This document shows positions 1-5,787 of a stretch of 8,652 bases of DNA, piece after piece; position 1 is the first letter of the stretch; each line of letters begins with the position of its first letter. The notes under the pieces were generated by a model. It ran no database searches. It had not been told where the DNA came from and was given only the letters and a program-made list of their open reading frames with translations. The position numbers and the translations under genes were made by a program. The stretch spans positions 1 through 8,652 of the forward strand of contig DOEX01000117.1 in NCBI GenBank assembly GCA_003532515.1, written 5' to 3'. This DNA comes from Anaerolineaceae bacterium (GTDB taxonomy: Bacteria; Chloroflexota; Anaerolineae; Anaerolineales; Anaerolineaceae).

Positions 1-29
1 CTCCACTATGAAAAAGACGGGAATCTATT

Positions 30-1235
30 CTACGGAATCAGGCTTGGCAAGATGGCGTAGAACTCAGTGGCTTTGACCATGTCGTTCAAATCCACACTGT
101 CCAAAACCGTATGAGCTGTGACTTCGTCGCCAGGACCAAAACCGATCGAGGGGATATTTGCTTTGCCCGCCCAATAGATGCCATTGGTGCTGAAAGACCA
201 CTTGCTGGCTGGTTTAAAGTCCAGACCAATCAATTCCCTTGCCTGCAAACCTGCTTGCACCAAACTGTGTTTCTCATCCAGCGCCCAGGCTGGGAAATAT
301 TTATCCACTGGGAATACAAAACCTGTATATGAGGGTTCTTCATAGAAAAGCGCTTCAACTTTGACGCGGTCTTTGCTTTCCTGGGGAATCAACGCTTCAA
401 CTTGCGCTATGGCATCTTCCTTGCTTTCTCCAAAAGTCATGCGGCGGTCAATGAATATGATAGCCTCATCGGGCACGGCATTGATGCTGGGGGTTTGTAC
501 CTTCATATCTGATACCGTGATCTTGCCATGTCCAAGGAAGGGATCGTCTCCGAGGCTGGGTTCCAAATCGCGGATACCTGCGATAACGGGTAAAAGCAGG
601 TAAATTGCGTTGATGCCCACATGATTGCTGGCAGCGTGGGCAGAAACGCCCTTGGCGGTTACTTTCAGTTCAATACGACCTTTGTGTCCGCGATAGACCT
701 GCATTTTGGTGGGTTCGCCGATGACCACAAAGTCCGGTCTAATACCGGGGTCGACTTCCACAAAGGTGTTGGGAGCAATGCCATCACACCATTCTTCCAT
801 GTTACCAAAATACCAGGCGGTCCAGCCTTCCAGCAAGCCTAGGTCGCGCGCAAAAGCCATGCCATACACCATCCCTGGCGTGGAGCCTTTTTCGTCGCAG
901 GCTCCGCGGGCAAAGAGAACACCATCTTCTACTTTGCCAATGAAGGGGTCCCATTGCCATTCTTCCGGGTCGCCCACACCCACGGTATCGATGTGGGAGT
1001 CAAACACGATGGTGCGAGGTCCGTCGCCAATACGTCCCATGATGTTGCCCATTTTATCGAAACGGACTTCGTTGAATCCCAGCTTACGCATTTCTTCAGC
1101 GATACGTTCGCCGACTGGACCGATCAACGATTCAACGCTGGGGATCGCGCAAATGTCACGCATGAATTGGACGATATTTGCTCGATTTTCCTCTGTTTTT
1201 TGTTGAAGTTGTTTGAGCATTTCTTGTGAGGTCAT
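30..1235 (-). CDS. ygeY: YgeY-family M20 metallohydrolase
   Basis: This 401-residue cytoplasmic zinc peptidase/deacylase belongs to the M20 (ArgE/DapE/CPG2) superfamily, and the overall sequence matches the YgeY branch. Candidate metal and catalytic residues are all present: the HID motif (H81, D83), D114 in ARGACDEKG, the E147-E148 pair in GNMEEW, E174 in GEPT, and H385 in TAHTVLDS. H200 lies in the SAHAA segment of the dimerisation domain. Length is normal for the family. The ATG at 1235 follows an AAGGAG box (minus strand, 1246-1241), which fixes the start. In the literature YgeY is linked to selenium-dependent molybdenum hydroxylase clusters, but no such gene is in this window, so the substrate (an N-acyl amino acid, dipeptide or carbamoyl compound) is unknown. 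It is divergent from the oxidoreductase gene. Annotation as ArgE or DapE would be a plausible but less specific alternative. Confidence 0.85.
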   Translation of the reverse strand: MTSQEMLKQLQQKTEENRANIVQFMRDICAIPSVESLIGPVGERIAEEMRKLGFNEVRFDKMGNIMGRIGDGPRTIVFDSHIDTVGVGDPEEWQWDPFIGKVEDGVLFARGACDEKGSTPGMVYGMAFARDLGLLEGWTAWYFGNMEEWCDGIAPNTFVEVDPGIRPDFVVIGEPTKMQVYRGHKGRIELKVTAKGVSAHAASNHVGINAIYLLLPVIAGIRDLEPSLGDDPFLGHGKITVSDMKVQTPSINAVPDEAIIFIDRRMTFGESKEDAIAQVEALIPQESKDRVKVEALFYEEPSYTGFVFPVDKYFPAWALDEKHSLVQAGLQARELIGLDFKPASKWSFSTNGIYWAGKANIPSIGFGPGDEVTAHTVLDSVDLNDMVKATEFYAILPSLIP

Positions 1236-1240
1236 TCATT

Positions 1241-1246
1241 CTCCTT
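1241..1246 (-). promoter_or_regulatory. Shine-Dalgarno of the M20 hydrolase gene
   Basis: AAGGAG on the minus strand lies five bases before the ATG at 1235. It supports this start and shows that the genome uses classical Shine-Dalgarno initiation alongside the apparently leaderless genes further right. Confidence 0.75.
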
Positions 1247-1279
1247 TTTTATACCTGGTCTGTATCCCGCCAGGAAGGC

Positions 1280-1287
1280 ATTATAAT
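1280..1287. promoter_or_regulatory. Overlapping divergent -10 boxes
   Basis: The 8-base ATTATAAT contains TATAAT on the plus strand (1282-1287) and TATAAT on the minus strand (1285-1280). It lies in the 100-nt gap between the divergent hydrolase and oxidoreductase genes. No convincing -35 hexamer is visible for either direction, so this is a candidate shared promoter core only. The minus-strand box would give a leader of about 38 nt containing the Shine-Dalgarno of the hydrolase gene. Confidence 0.35.
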
Positions 1288-1335
1288 AATTTCAGTAAAA
1301 TCACCTGTATTTCTTATGTTAGAAAGCGAGTAAGC

Positions 1336-2367
1336 ATGGATATCTTATCATCAAAAACAGGTACCGGCAATTTATTTAGAAAGCCAGAAATGAATTGGGG
1401 TATTCTCAGCACTGCCCGTATTTCCGAACAAGTAGTCCCTGCCATTAAGGCAACCAAACACAATCACGTTGTAGCCGTTTCGAGCCGTGATTTGACCCGC
1501 GCACGGCAGTTTGCTGACAAAATGCAAGTCCCGATAGCCTATGGAAGCTATGAAGAATTGTTAGCAGACCCAACCATACAGGCTGTATACATCCCGCTGC
1601 CTAACAACGATCATAAACCCTGGACCATCAAGGCACTTCAGGCTGGAAAGCATGTTTTGGTCGAAAAACCGTTTGCCCTCAATTCGTATGAAGCCCAGGA
1701 GATGGTTGGTGTATCAGTAGAAAAAAGCCTGGTATTAATGGAAGGCTTCAATTATCGTTACCACTCCCGTATCCAAAAGGCATTAGAGACAATCAAAAAA
1801 GGGGAATTGGGCAAACTTCGCTTTGTGCATTGCAGTTTCAGCTTCCCGCTGGAAAACCCGGATGACTTTCGCCTTGTTCCTGCCCTGGGAGGCGGAGCAT
1901 TGTACGACTTGGGTTGTTACTGTGTGGATTTCCAGAGGCTGGCGGTTGGTCGCGAGCCGGAAGCAGTGCAAGCCCGTTACCATGCTGGTGGCTCAGGGGT
2001 CGATCTGCAAATGCAAGTCACACTTGATTTTGGAAACCAGATTTACGGCAGTTTTGAAGTCGCTTTCAATGCTGCTCATCAAAACACTGTCAGAATCTTA
2101 GGCACCGATGCCGTGATGACCCTCGATTGGCCTTTTACAGGGAAGGATAAAAATGTCTCCATGGTCATTGAACGAGGGGATGAAGTTCAGAAAGTAAGTT
2201 ACCGCCCTGAGGACGCCATCAAAAACATGGTCGAGCATTTCTACGAAGTAGTGATTAGGAAAGAAATCGCCCTTTACCCCCTGGCAGAATCTGTTAAAAA
2301 TATGGCTATCATCGATGCGATTTTCCAATCTGCCATCGAAGATGGCAAACTCGTAATTCTGAAATAA
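1336..2367 (+). CDS. Gfo/Idh/MocA family NAD(P)-dependent oxidoreductase
   Basis: This is a soluble sugar, polyol or dihydrodiol-type dehydrogenase. Numbered from the internal ATG at 1390, the Rossmann start is WGILSTARIS (residues 3-12), the nucleotide-binding lysine lies in VEKP (91-94), a family segment MEGFNYRYH is at 117-125, and the active-site strand GGGALYDLGCYCVD is at 157-170. The Gly-Cys-Tyr-Cys pattern resembles the dimeric dihydrodiol/xylose dehydrogenase subgroup, where Tyr replaces the His common in other branches. Two starts are possible: ATG 1336 (343 aa) or ATG 1390 (325 aa). The second puts the Rossmann strand right at the N-terminus, as is usual for the family, and both have a similar weak AGAAAG box. 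An in-frame ATG at 1213 lies inside the divergent gene and is rejected. The substrate cannot be told. It is probably co-transcribed with the DUF1622 gene. Confidence 0.85.
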   Translation: MDILSSKTGTGNLFRKPEMNWGILSTARISEQVVPAIKATKHNHVVAVSSRDLTRARQFADKMQVPIAYGSYEELLADPTIQAVYIPLPNNDHKPWTIKALQAGKHVLVEKPFALNSYEAQEMVGVSVEKSLVLMEGFNYRYHSRIQKALETIKKGELGKLRFVHCSFSFPLENPDDFRLVPALGGGALYDLGCYCVDFQRLAVGREPEAVQARYHAGGSGVDLQMQVTLDFGNQIYGSFEVAFNAAHQNTVRILGTDAVMTLDWPFTGKDKNVSMVIERGDEVQKVSYRPEDAIKNMVEHFYEVVIRKEIALYPLAESVKNMAIIDAIFQSAIEDGKLVILK

Positions 2368-2389
2368 ATCGAAAAGGAAAAATTTAAAT

Positions 2390-2929
2390 ATGGACCAGTT
2401 GAAAGAACAGGAATCCCTAAAAGAACACCCCACTAACAAGCATACCAACCAATGGCTCCTGCCGTTAATTCTTATTATTGCAATCATTGTGCTTTTGTTT
2501 ATGTTCCGCGACTTCACCCTCGAAGATCGTGCCATTGACATCCCGCACGAAGGGTTGCTGGAGGTAATTGTTGGCTATGCTATCCTGGCTGCTGAAATAG
2601 CTGCTGTGTTTGTTGTTGCTGCATCCGTTATACAGGTGACATTTAACTTTCTCAGGAGCGTTTGTGATAAACGATACTCCCATAGAGTTCGATCTTCCGA
2701 GACCTTACGATTGCGCCTGGGACATCGACTCAGTCTCGCACTTGAGTTTGCGCTTGCCTCAGACATCCTTCGCGTGGCGATTTCTCCTGCTTTAGCAGAC
2801 ATATTGTTCCTGTTCGTGATCATTCTCTTACGTGTACTGATTAACCACTTTCTTGAAGACGAATTTGCAATTATTAAATCCAGCGAAAAGTACCCAGACC
2901 TGGAACCTTGCGACTCAGGTGATAATTAG
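2390..2929 (+). CDS. DUF1622 family integral membrane protein
   Basis: This 179-residue protein has a charged N-terminal tail (1-20) and about four hydrophobic segments: residues 22-38, 56-85, 114-131 and 135-153. The second half, with LALEFALASDILRVAISP followed by a segment ending in LRVLINHFLEDEF, matches my recollection of the DUF1622 signature: an intramembrane acidic residue, an Arg, and a final helix ending in an acidic stretch. The biochemical function of DUF1622 is unknown. This copy is longer than typical members because of the extra N-terminal hydrophobic helix. A weak AAGGA box lies 11 nt before the ATG. The gene starts 22 nt after the oxidoreductase stop on the same strand, so a two-gene operon is likely, but a shared function is not evident. 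A PsiE-like membrane protein is a less likely alternative. Confidence 0.75.
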   Translation: MDQLKEQESLKEHPTNKHTNQWLLPLILIIAIIVLLFMFRDFTLEDRAIDIPHEGLLEVIVGYAILAAEIAAVFVVAASVIQVTFNFLRSVCDKRYSHRVRSSETLRLRLGHRLSLALEFALASDILRVAISPALADILFLFVIILLRVLINHFLEDEFAIIKSSEKYPDLEPCDSGDN

Positions 2930-2946
2930 CAAAAGTAATTAAACCA

Positions 2947-2977
2947 AAAGCCCCTCCTGTAAGAGGGGCTTTATTTT
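2947..2977. terminator. Bidirectional intrinsic terminator
   Basis: This is a perfect 10-bp stem, AAAGCCCCTC (2947-2956) pairing with GAGGGGCTTT (2963-2972), with a 6-nt loop and then ATTTT. On the minus strand the hairpin is followed by TTTTGGTTT. It sits between the ends of the convergent DUF1622 and LysM genes, 17 nt after one stop and 11 nt beyond the other, so it probably serves both. Confidence 0.9.
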
Positions 2978-2988
2978 ATGTTGTTTGA

Positions 2989-3726
2989 CTATGGTGTCGC
3001 TGGGGTGACCGTTCGGGTTGGGGTGGCGGTTGGGATAGGAGTGGCAATGTTTGCCGGTACCTTGAGCAATTCACCAATCATCAGGCTAGTTGTTTCGGTC
3101 AATAAGGGCGTGATGTTATTCGCAGAGCGATATCGGTTAGTCTCAGCAATGATCTGGGCAATAGTTGACCGATAGAAAACCGCTACAGAAGCCAAGGTTG
3201 CGCCTGATTCGACGTAGTAATCAATGATTGTGCCTTTAGCCAGATCGGTTGGAACCAGAGTGGAGGTCGGCATTTGCTGCCAGGGAGCTGGGATCTTGAT
3301 GATATCGCCTTCACGGATAATACATTGATCACCCAAACCAAGCCCATTGACGTAAAGCAGGAGATCAAGGTCAACATTGAATTTTTCGGCGATTTCCGCG
3401 CAGACAAAGTCATCTGCCTGGACAATATAGTCGAAGGGACCATCAAGTGTCGCTGTAGGCGTAATTGTGGGCGTTTCGGTTGGAGTTGTTGTAATGGTCG
3501 CTGTACTTGTTGGTGTGACTGGCGTTGGGGTCAGCGTCATGGTGGGAGTGGGGGTTTTGGTGCTGAACAGACCCGGTCCTTCACCGATCACGCCGGTTGC
3601 CCATAATGCCAGAACTGCTAAACCGGCAATAACCAGCAAGGCTGCAAGTATCATTAGAACAGACCTGTTGCTGCGTCTTTTCTTTCTGTAGGAAGATAAG
3701 AGACTCCCTGATCGTTTCTTTGCCAT
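2989..3726 (-). CDS. Membrane-anchored protein with two LysM domains
   Basis: This 245-residue envelope protein starts with a strongly basic N-terminus (KKRSGSLLSSYRKKRRSNR) and one transmembrane helix (about 23-46), which predicts an N-in, C-out single-pass topology. A Thr/Pro-rich linker (57-94) leads to LysM 1 (about 98-147), which carries a cysteine pair (C109, C135) that could form a disulfide. A second, more divergent LysM-like domain (about 169-224) has a longer middle segment, and a second Thr/Pro tail (228-245) ends the protein. LysM domains usually bind peptidoglycan or other N-acetylglucosamine polymers. No catalytic domain is present, so a wall-binding or structural role is inferred. 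The ATG at 3726 has AGAGGA upstream with normal spacing. It is divergent from the parvulin lipoprotein gene. Confidence 0.85.
   Translation of the reverse strand: MAKKRSGSLLSSYRKKRRSNRSVLMILAALLVIAGLAVLALWATGVIGEGPGLFSTKTPTPTMTLTPTPVTPTSTATITTTPTETPTITPTATLDGPFDYIVQADDFVCAEIAEKFNVDLDLLLYVNGLGLGDQCIIREGDIIKIPAPWQQMPTSTLVPTDLAKGTIIDYYVESGATLASVAVFYRSTIAQIIAETNRYRSANNITPLLTETTSLMIGELLKVPANIATPIPTATPTRTVTPATP
2992..3045 (-). repeat. Thr/Pro-encoding C-terminal low-complexity tail
   Basis: The last 18 codons of the LysM gene encode a Thr/Pro/Ala-rich tail and read on the plus strand as short GGTnGGnGT-like units. It resembles the larger linker in the same gene and could vary in length by slippage or recombination. 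Confidence 0.6.
3445..3558 (-). repeat. Thr/Pro-encoding linker, degenerate tandem repeat
   Basis: Codons 57-94 of the LysM gene encode repeated TPT/TPTP units. The plus strand is almost free of adenine and made of degenerate GT/GG-rich triplet units. It is an extended, possibly glycosylated spacer between the membrane helix and the first LysM domain. The codons are varied, so this is an old or selected repeat rather than a fresh tandem duplication. Confidence 0.65.
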
Positions 3727-3769
3727 GATAAATTCCTCTCAATCCATTGTAATTAGAAAGGTGGATTAC

Positions 3770-3832
3770 CTGATATTAATCTGATAACTTTTGTTTTGTC
3801 AAGTATACCATTTTTGAAAAATCACAAAACAA
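3770..3832. repeat. Cluster of inverted and direct repeats in the LysM/parvulin divergent gap
   Basis: The 174-nt gap (3727-3900) holds TTGTTTTGT (3791-3799) and its exact inverse ACAAAACAA (3824-3832). Between these arms lies a nearly perfect palindrome, ATTTTTGAAAAAT (3810-3822). Just before them CTGATA occurs twice, 11 bp apart (3770-3775 and 3781-3786), which is one helical turn. These may be operator sites for the divergent envelope genes, but the region is AT-rich and chance matches are possible. Confidence 0.4.
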
Positions 3833-3888
3833 GAACAAACATTACGCTAAATAATAAACCTCCGCTCATTGCCTGCTTGAAGAGTGGG

Positions 3889-3894
3889 TATAAT
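3889..3894 (+). promoter_or_regulatory. -10 box giving a leaderless transcript for the parvulin gene
   Basis: A perfect TATAAT is followed by exactly six bases and then the ATG at 3901, so the expected transcription start is the A of the start codon. No Shine-Dalgarno sequence lies between them. No -35 hexamer with standard spacing is visible; TTGCCT at 3869 is only 14 nt away. Confidence 0.6.
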
Positions 3895-3900
3895 AGGCAC

Positions 3901-4830
3901 ATGCAAAAACGCAGTCCTTTTCTGCCGCTCCTCAGTTTACTGCTAATCTTCAGCACTTTCCTGTGGGCATGTGATCCCGTTCAAGAACCGCCAGCATCTG
4001 AGTTTTTACCCTCAGTAGAGTTGCCGACTGGGGTAGTATCCACACAAATACCCGAAATCCTGCCCACTGCCACTGAGGTTCCTTCGCCAATCATGGTTAA
4101 CGGTGAAAGCATCCCCTTAAGCTATTATCAAAACGAAATTTTGCGCTACCGTGACAGCCTGACAGAGCAAACAATTCAGCCTACTGAACAAGATATCAGT
4201 CAAACCGTGCTCAATTACCTGGTCGATCAACAATTGCTTTCGCAAACAGCCCGACAAAATGGATTCCAGGTTTCTGACCAGCAGTTGCAAGAGAGAATTG
4301 ATCAGCTGGTTAGCTATCTTGGTTCCGGCGGTACTTTGACCCAATGGATGCAAACCAATCACTATGACGACCCGGAATTCCGCCAGACGTTAAGAATATC
4401 CATGGAAGCTGCCTGGCAGCGCGATCAGATTACCCAGACAGTGCCGGACGCCATTGAGCAAGTGCGTGCCCAGCAGATTTTTGCCAGCACACAGGCGGGC
4501 GCAGACCGTGCGCTAAACAGTCTCATTGCTGGCGCAGATTTCACCACCCTTGCGTGGGACTATAGCCCCGAATCGGGCGGCGAGCTGGGATGGTTCCCGA
4601 GAGGCTATTTGCTTTATCCAGAAGTAGAGGAAGCGGCGTTTTCTTTGGAACCAGGCAGCTACTCAGGTATCATCCAATCCGAGATCGGTTTTCATATTCT
4701 TCTCGTTCTTGAACACGAAGCGGAACACCCGCTCACCACTGACGCAAGAGTGTCTCTTCAGAACCAAGCCTTGATCGATTGGCTTGTCCAGGCGCGTTCT
4801 TCCGCCCAGATTGTGATCAACCTGCCATGA
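3901..4830 (+). CDS. Parvulin-type peptidyl-prolyl isomerase lipoprotein
   Basis: This 309-residue exported protein has a signal peptide (1-23) ending in the lipobox LWAC with C24, so it should be a lipid-anchored extracytoplasmic foldase or chaperone. A Pro-rich linker (25-63) is followed by a helical SurA-N/PrsA-like region (about 66-185) and one rotamase domain (about 187-272) with SPESGGELGWFPRG (222-235), the EEAAFSLEPG strand and GFHIL (263-267). H265 is kept, but the conserved His of the first strand (usually HILV) appears to be Gln at 192, so isomerase activity is uncertain. The ATG at 3901 is chosen because it begins the signal peptide; the in-frame ATG at 3796 would add 35 hydrophilic residues. 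A TATAAT ends 6 nt before it. The stop overlaps the next gene (ATGA). PrsA/SurA relatives assist folding of secreted proteins. Confidence 0.85.
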   Translation: MQKRSPFLPLLSLLLIFSTFLWACDPVQEPPASEFLPSVELPTGVVSTQIPEILPTATEVPSPIMVNGESIPLSYYQNEILRYRDSLTEQTIQPTEQDISQTVLNYLVDQQLLSQTARQNGFQVSDQQLQERIDQLVSYLGSGGTLTQWMQTNHYDDPEFRQTLRISMEAAWQRDQITQTVPDAIEQVRAQQIFASTQAGADRALNSLIAGADFTTLAWDYSPESGGELGWFPRGYLLYPEVEEAAFSLEPGSYSGIIQSEIGFHILLVLEHEAEHPLTTDARVSLQNQALIDWLVQARSSAQIVINLP

Positions 4831-5576
4831 GCCAGGATTGTCGCACCCCGAGCCAAAAACCCTACTCTACTCGCCCTATGGCGGTACGCCGGACAGAACC
4901 AGAACCAAAAAAATCAGGTTGCAGCGGCGCTGGTGCGGTTCTCTTTCTTTTTGCAGTGATCGCTGTGGTGGTTTTGATGTTGACAGGGGTGATCCCATCT
5001 CCACTTGAAGCACAAATCACAATTCCCGTGGAAGTAACGCAAGGCGATTCCACGCCTGAGAATTTCGAGACGCCAATTGGTCTCGAAACGATAACTGCTA
5101 CTACAGAGCAGGTGATATTGATTCCCAGCAATACGCCAGCACCAACACACACCGTTCCACCTACTTCGACCTCCACCCCATGGTCGGCTGCTTTCGTGAT
5201 CCGGGGTACACCTGAAGCTTTCCCTCATACACTTCTTTACGATCGCTACACATGCGAAGACTACCTGTTTATTGGCGGCGAGGTGTGGGATTTACGCGAA
5301 TCAGCGTTGAAGGGTTTGATCGTGAAACTGACTGGAACCTACGGCGGCGGAGTTGTAGATCTTTCCAGCGAATCGGGTGAAGTTGACATTTATGGAGAAA
5401 GTGGCTATGGCTTTGTGATCGATAACAAACAGATCAAGACGGATTCGCTCTATATTCAACTTTTTGACGCCCAGGGCAACCCTCTTTCAGCTAAGGTGAA
5501 ACTCAATATCAGTGGTGAATGCGATGGCAACTTGCTGCTCGTAAATTACAAACAGGTCCAGGAAATTCCGAATTAA
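4827..5576 (+). CDS. Membrane-anchored protein with Thr/Pro linker and C-terminal beta-rich domain
   Basis: I do not recognise a named family for this 249-residue protein. It has a polar, basic N-terminus (1-34), one transmembrane helix (35-54), a Thr/Pro/Ser-rich linker (about 76-118) and a C-terminal domain (about 128-243) rich in predicted beta strands. Two cysteines, C133 and C232, bracket that domain and could form a disulfide. The domain recalls a beta-sandwich module that I associate with Anaerolineae surface proteins, often at the end of LysM or Thr/Pro-linker proteins; this is recollection, not a search result. The start at 4827 overlaps the parvulin stop (ATGA), which suggests translational coupling; ATG 4878 is an alternative that still precedes the helix. 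Coupling to a foldase suggests, but does not show, that the two work together outside the membrane. Confidence 0.75.
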   Translation: MSQDCRTPSQKPYSTRPMAVRRTEPEPKKSGCSGAGAVLFLFAVIAVVVLMLTGVIPSPLEAQITIPVEVTQGDSTPENFETPIGLETITATTEQVILIPSNTPAPTHTVPPTSTSTPWSAAFVIRGTPEAFPHTLLYDRYTCEDYLFIGGEVWDLRESALKGLIVKLTGTYGGGVVDLSSESGEVDIYGESGYGFVIDNKQIKTDSLYIQLFDAQGNPLSAKVKLNISGECDGNLLLVNYKQVQEIPN

Positions 5577-5583
5577 CATTACA

Positions 5584-5601
5584 CTCCCTCTTTAGAGGGG
5601 G
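5584..5601 (+). terminator. Hairpin after the beta-domain gene, no U-tract
   Basis: CTCCCTC (5584-5590) pairs with GAGGGGG (5595-5601), including one G-T pair, around a TTTA loop, starting 8 nt after the stop at 5576. The downstream bases are G-rich rather than T-rich, so intrinsic termination is doubtful. It may instead be an mRNA 3' stabiliser or part of an intergenic repeat. Confidence 0.35.
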
Positions 5602-5638
5602 GTAGCGGGGTGATGAATCACGCAATTCTCAGAACAGT

Positions 5639-5771
5639 ACCTCGCATACAGTTACTGCGAGTCCAACCCCAATATCTTCTTCACCAAATACCTCGACTTA
5701 CGGTCACTGCGAGACCCCGTTATAGAAATTATGAGAGCTTCCAATAGCTAGGATGGATCGTAGCAGTGACC
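5639..5771. repeat. Degenerate ACCTCG...ACTGCGAG repeat units
   Basis: Unit 1 (5639-5661) contains the inverted pair CTCGCA (5641-5646) and TGCGAG (5656-5661). Unit 2 (5690-5713) starts with the same ACCTCG, contains GGTCACTGCGAG and ends with the same ACTGCGAG. A third, inverted partial copy, GCAGTGACC (5763-5771), is the exact reverse complement of GGTCACTGC (5702-5710). The pattern resembles a small eroded palindromic intergenic element. Only a genome-wide search can show whether it is dispersed. Confidence 0.4.
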
Positions 5772-5787
5772 ATAGGAATAGGTCTGG

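Larger units (their letters stand above)
5577..5787. other. Convergent intergenic spacer without a gene
   Basis: This 211-nt gap lies between the ends of two convergent genes. I see no credible coding region, tRNA or U-tailed terminator. It contains the hairpin at 5584-5601 and the degenerate repeat units at 5639-5771, described separately. Confidence 0.6.

Noticed and set aside
706..1206. A 166-codon plus-strand open frame opposite the M20 hydrolase gene
   Set aside because: It lies wholly inside a convincing gene on the other strand and has a low-complexity Ser/Pro-rich product with no domain and no start signal.
1254..1274. CCTGG...CCAGG inverted repeat upstream of the hydrolase gene
   Set aside because: The arms are only 5 bp with an 11-nt loop, which is easily due to chance. 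There is no second copy.
1213..1335. Upstream start extension of the oxidoreductase
   Set aside because: It would overlap the start and Shine-Dalgarno of the divergent hydrolase gene and adds non-family residues. The ATGs at 1336 and 1390 are better.
3445..3558. The GT-rich repetitive tract as a CRISPR or non-coding tandem array
   Set aside because: It is in frame, encodes a Thr/Pro linker with varied codons, and has no spacer structure.
3796..3900. Upstream start extension of the parvulin lipoprotein
   Set aside because: It would bury the signal peptide behind 35 polar residues and run through the -10 box and the inverted repeats.
4779..4826. Upstream start extension of the beta-domain protein
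   Set aside because: It overlaps the end of the parvulin gene by 52 nt; the ATG at 4827 gives the common 4-nt ATGA junction.
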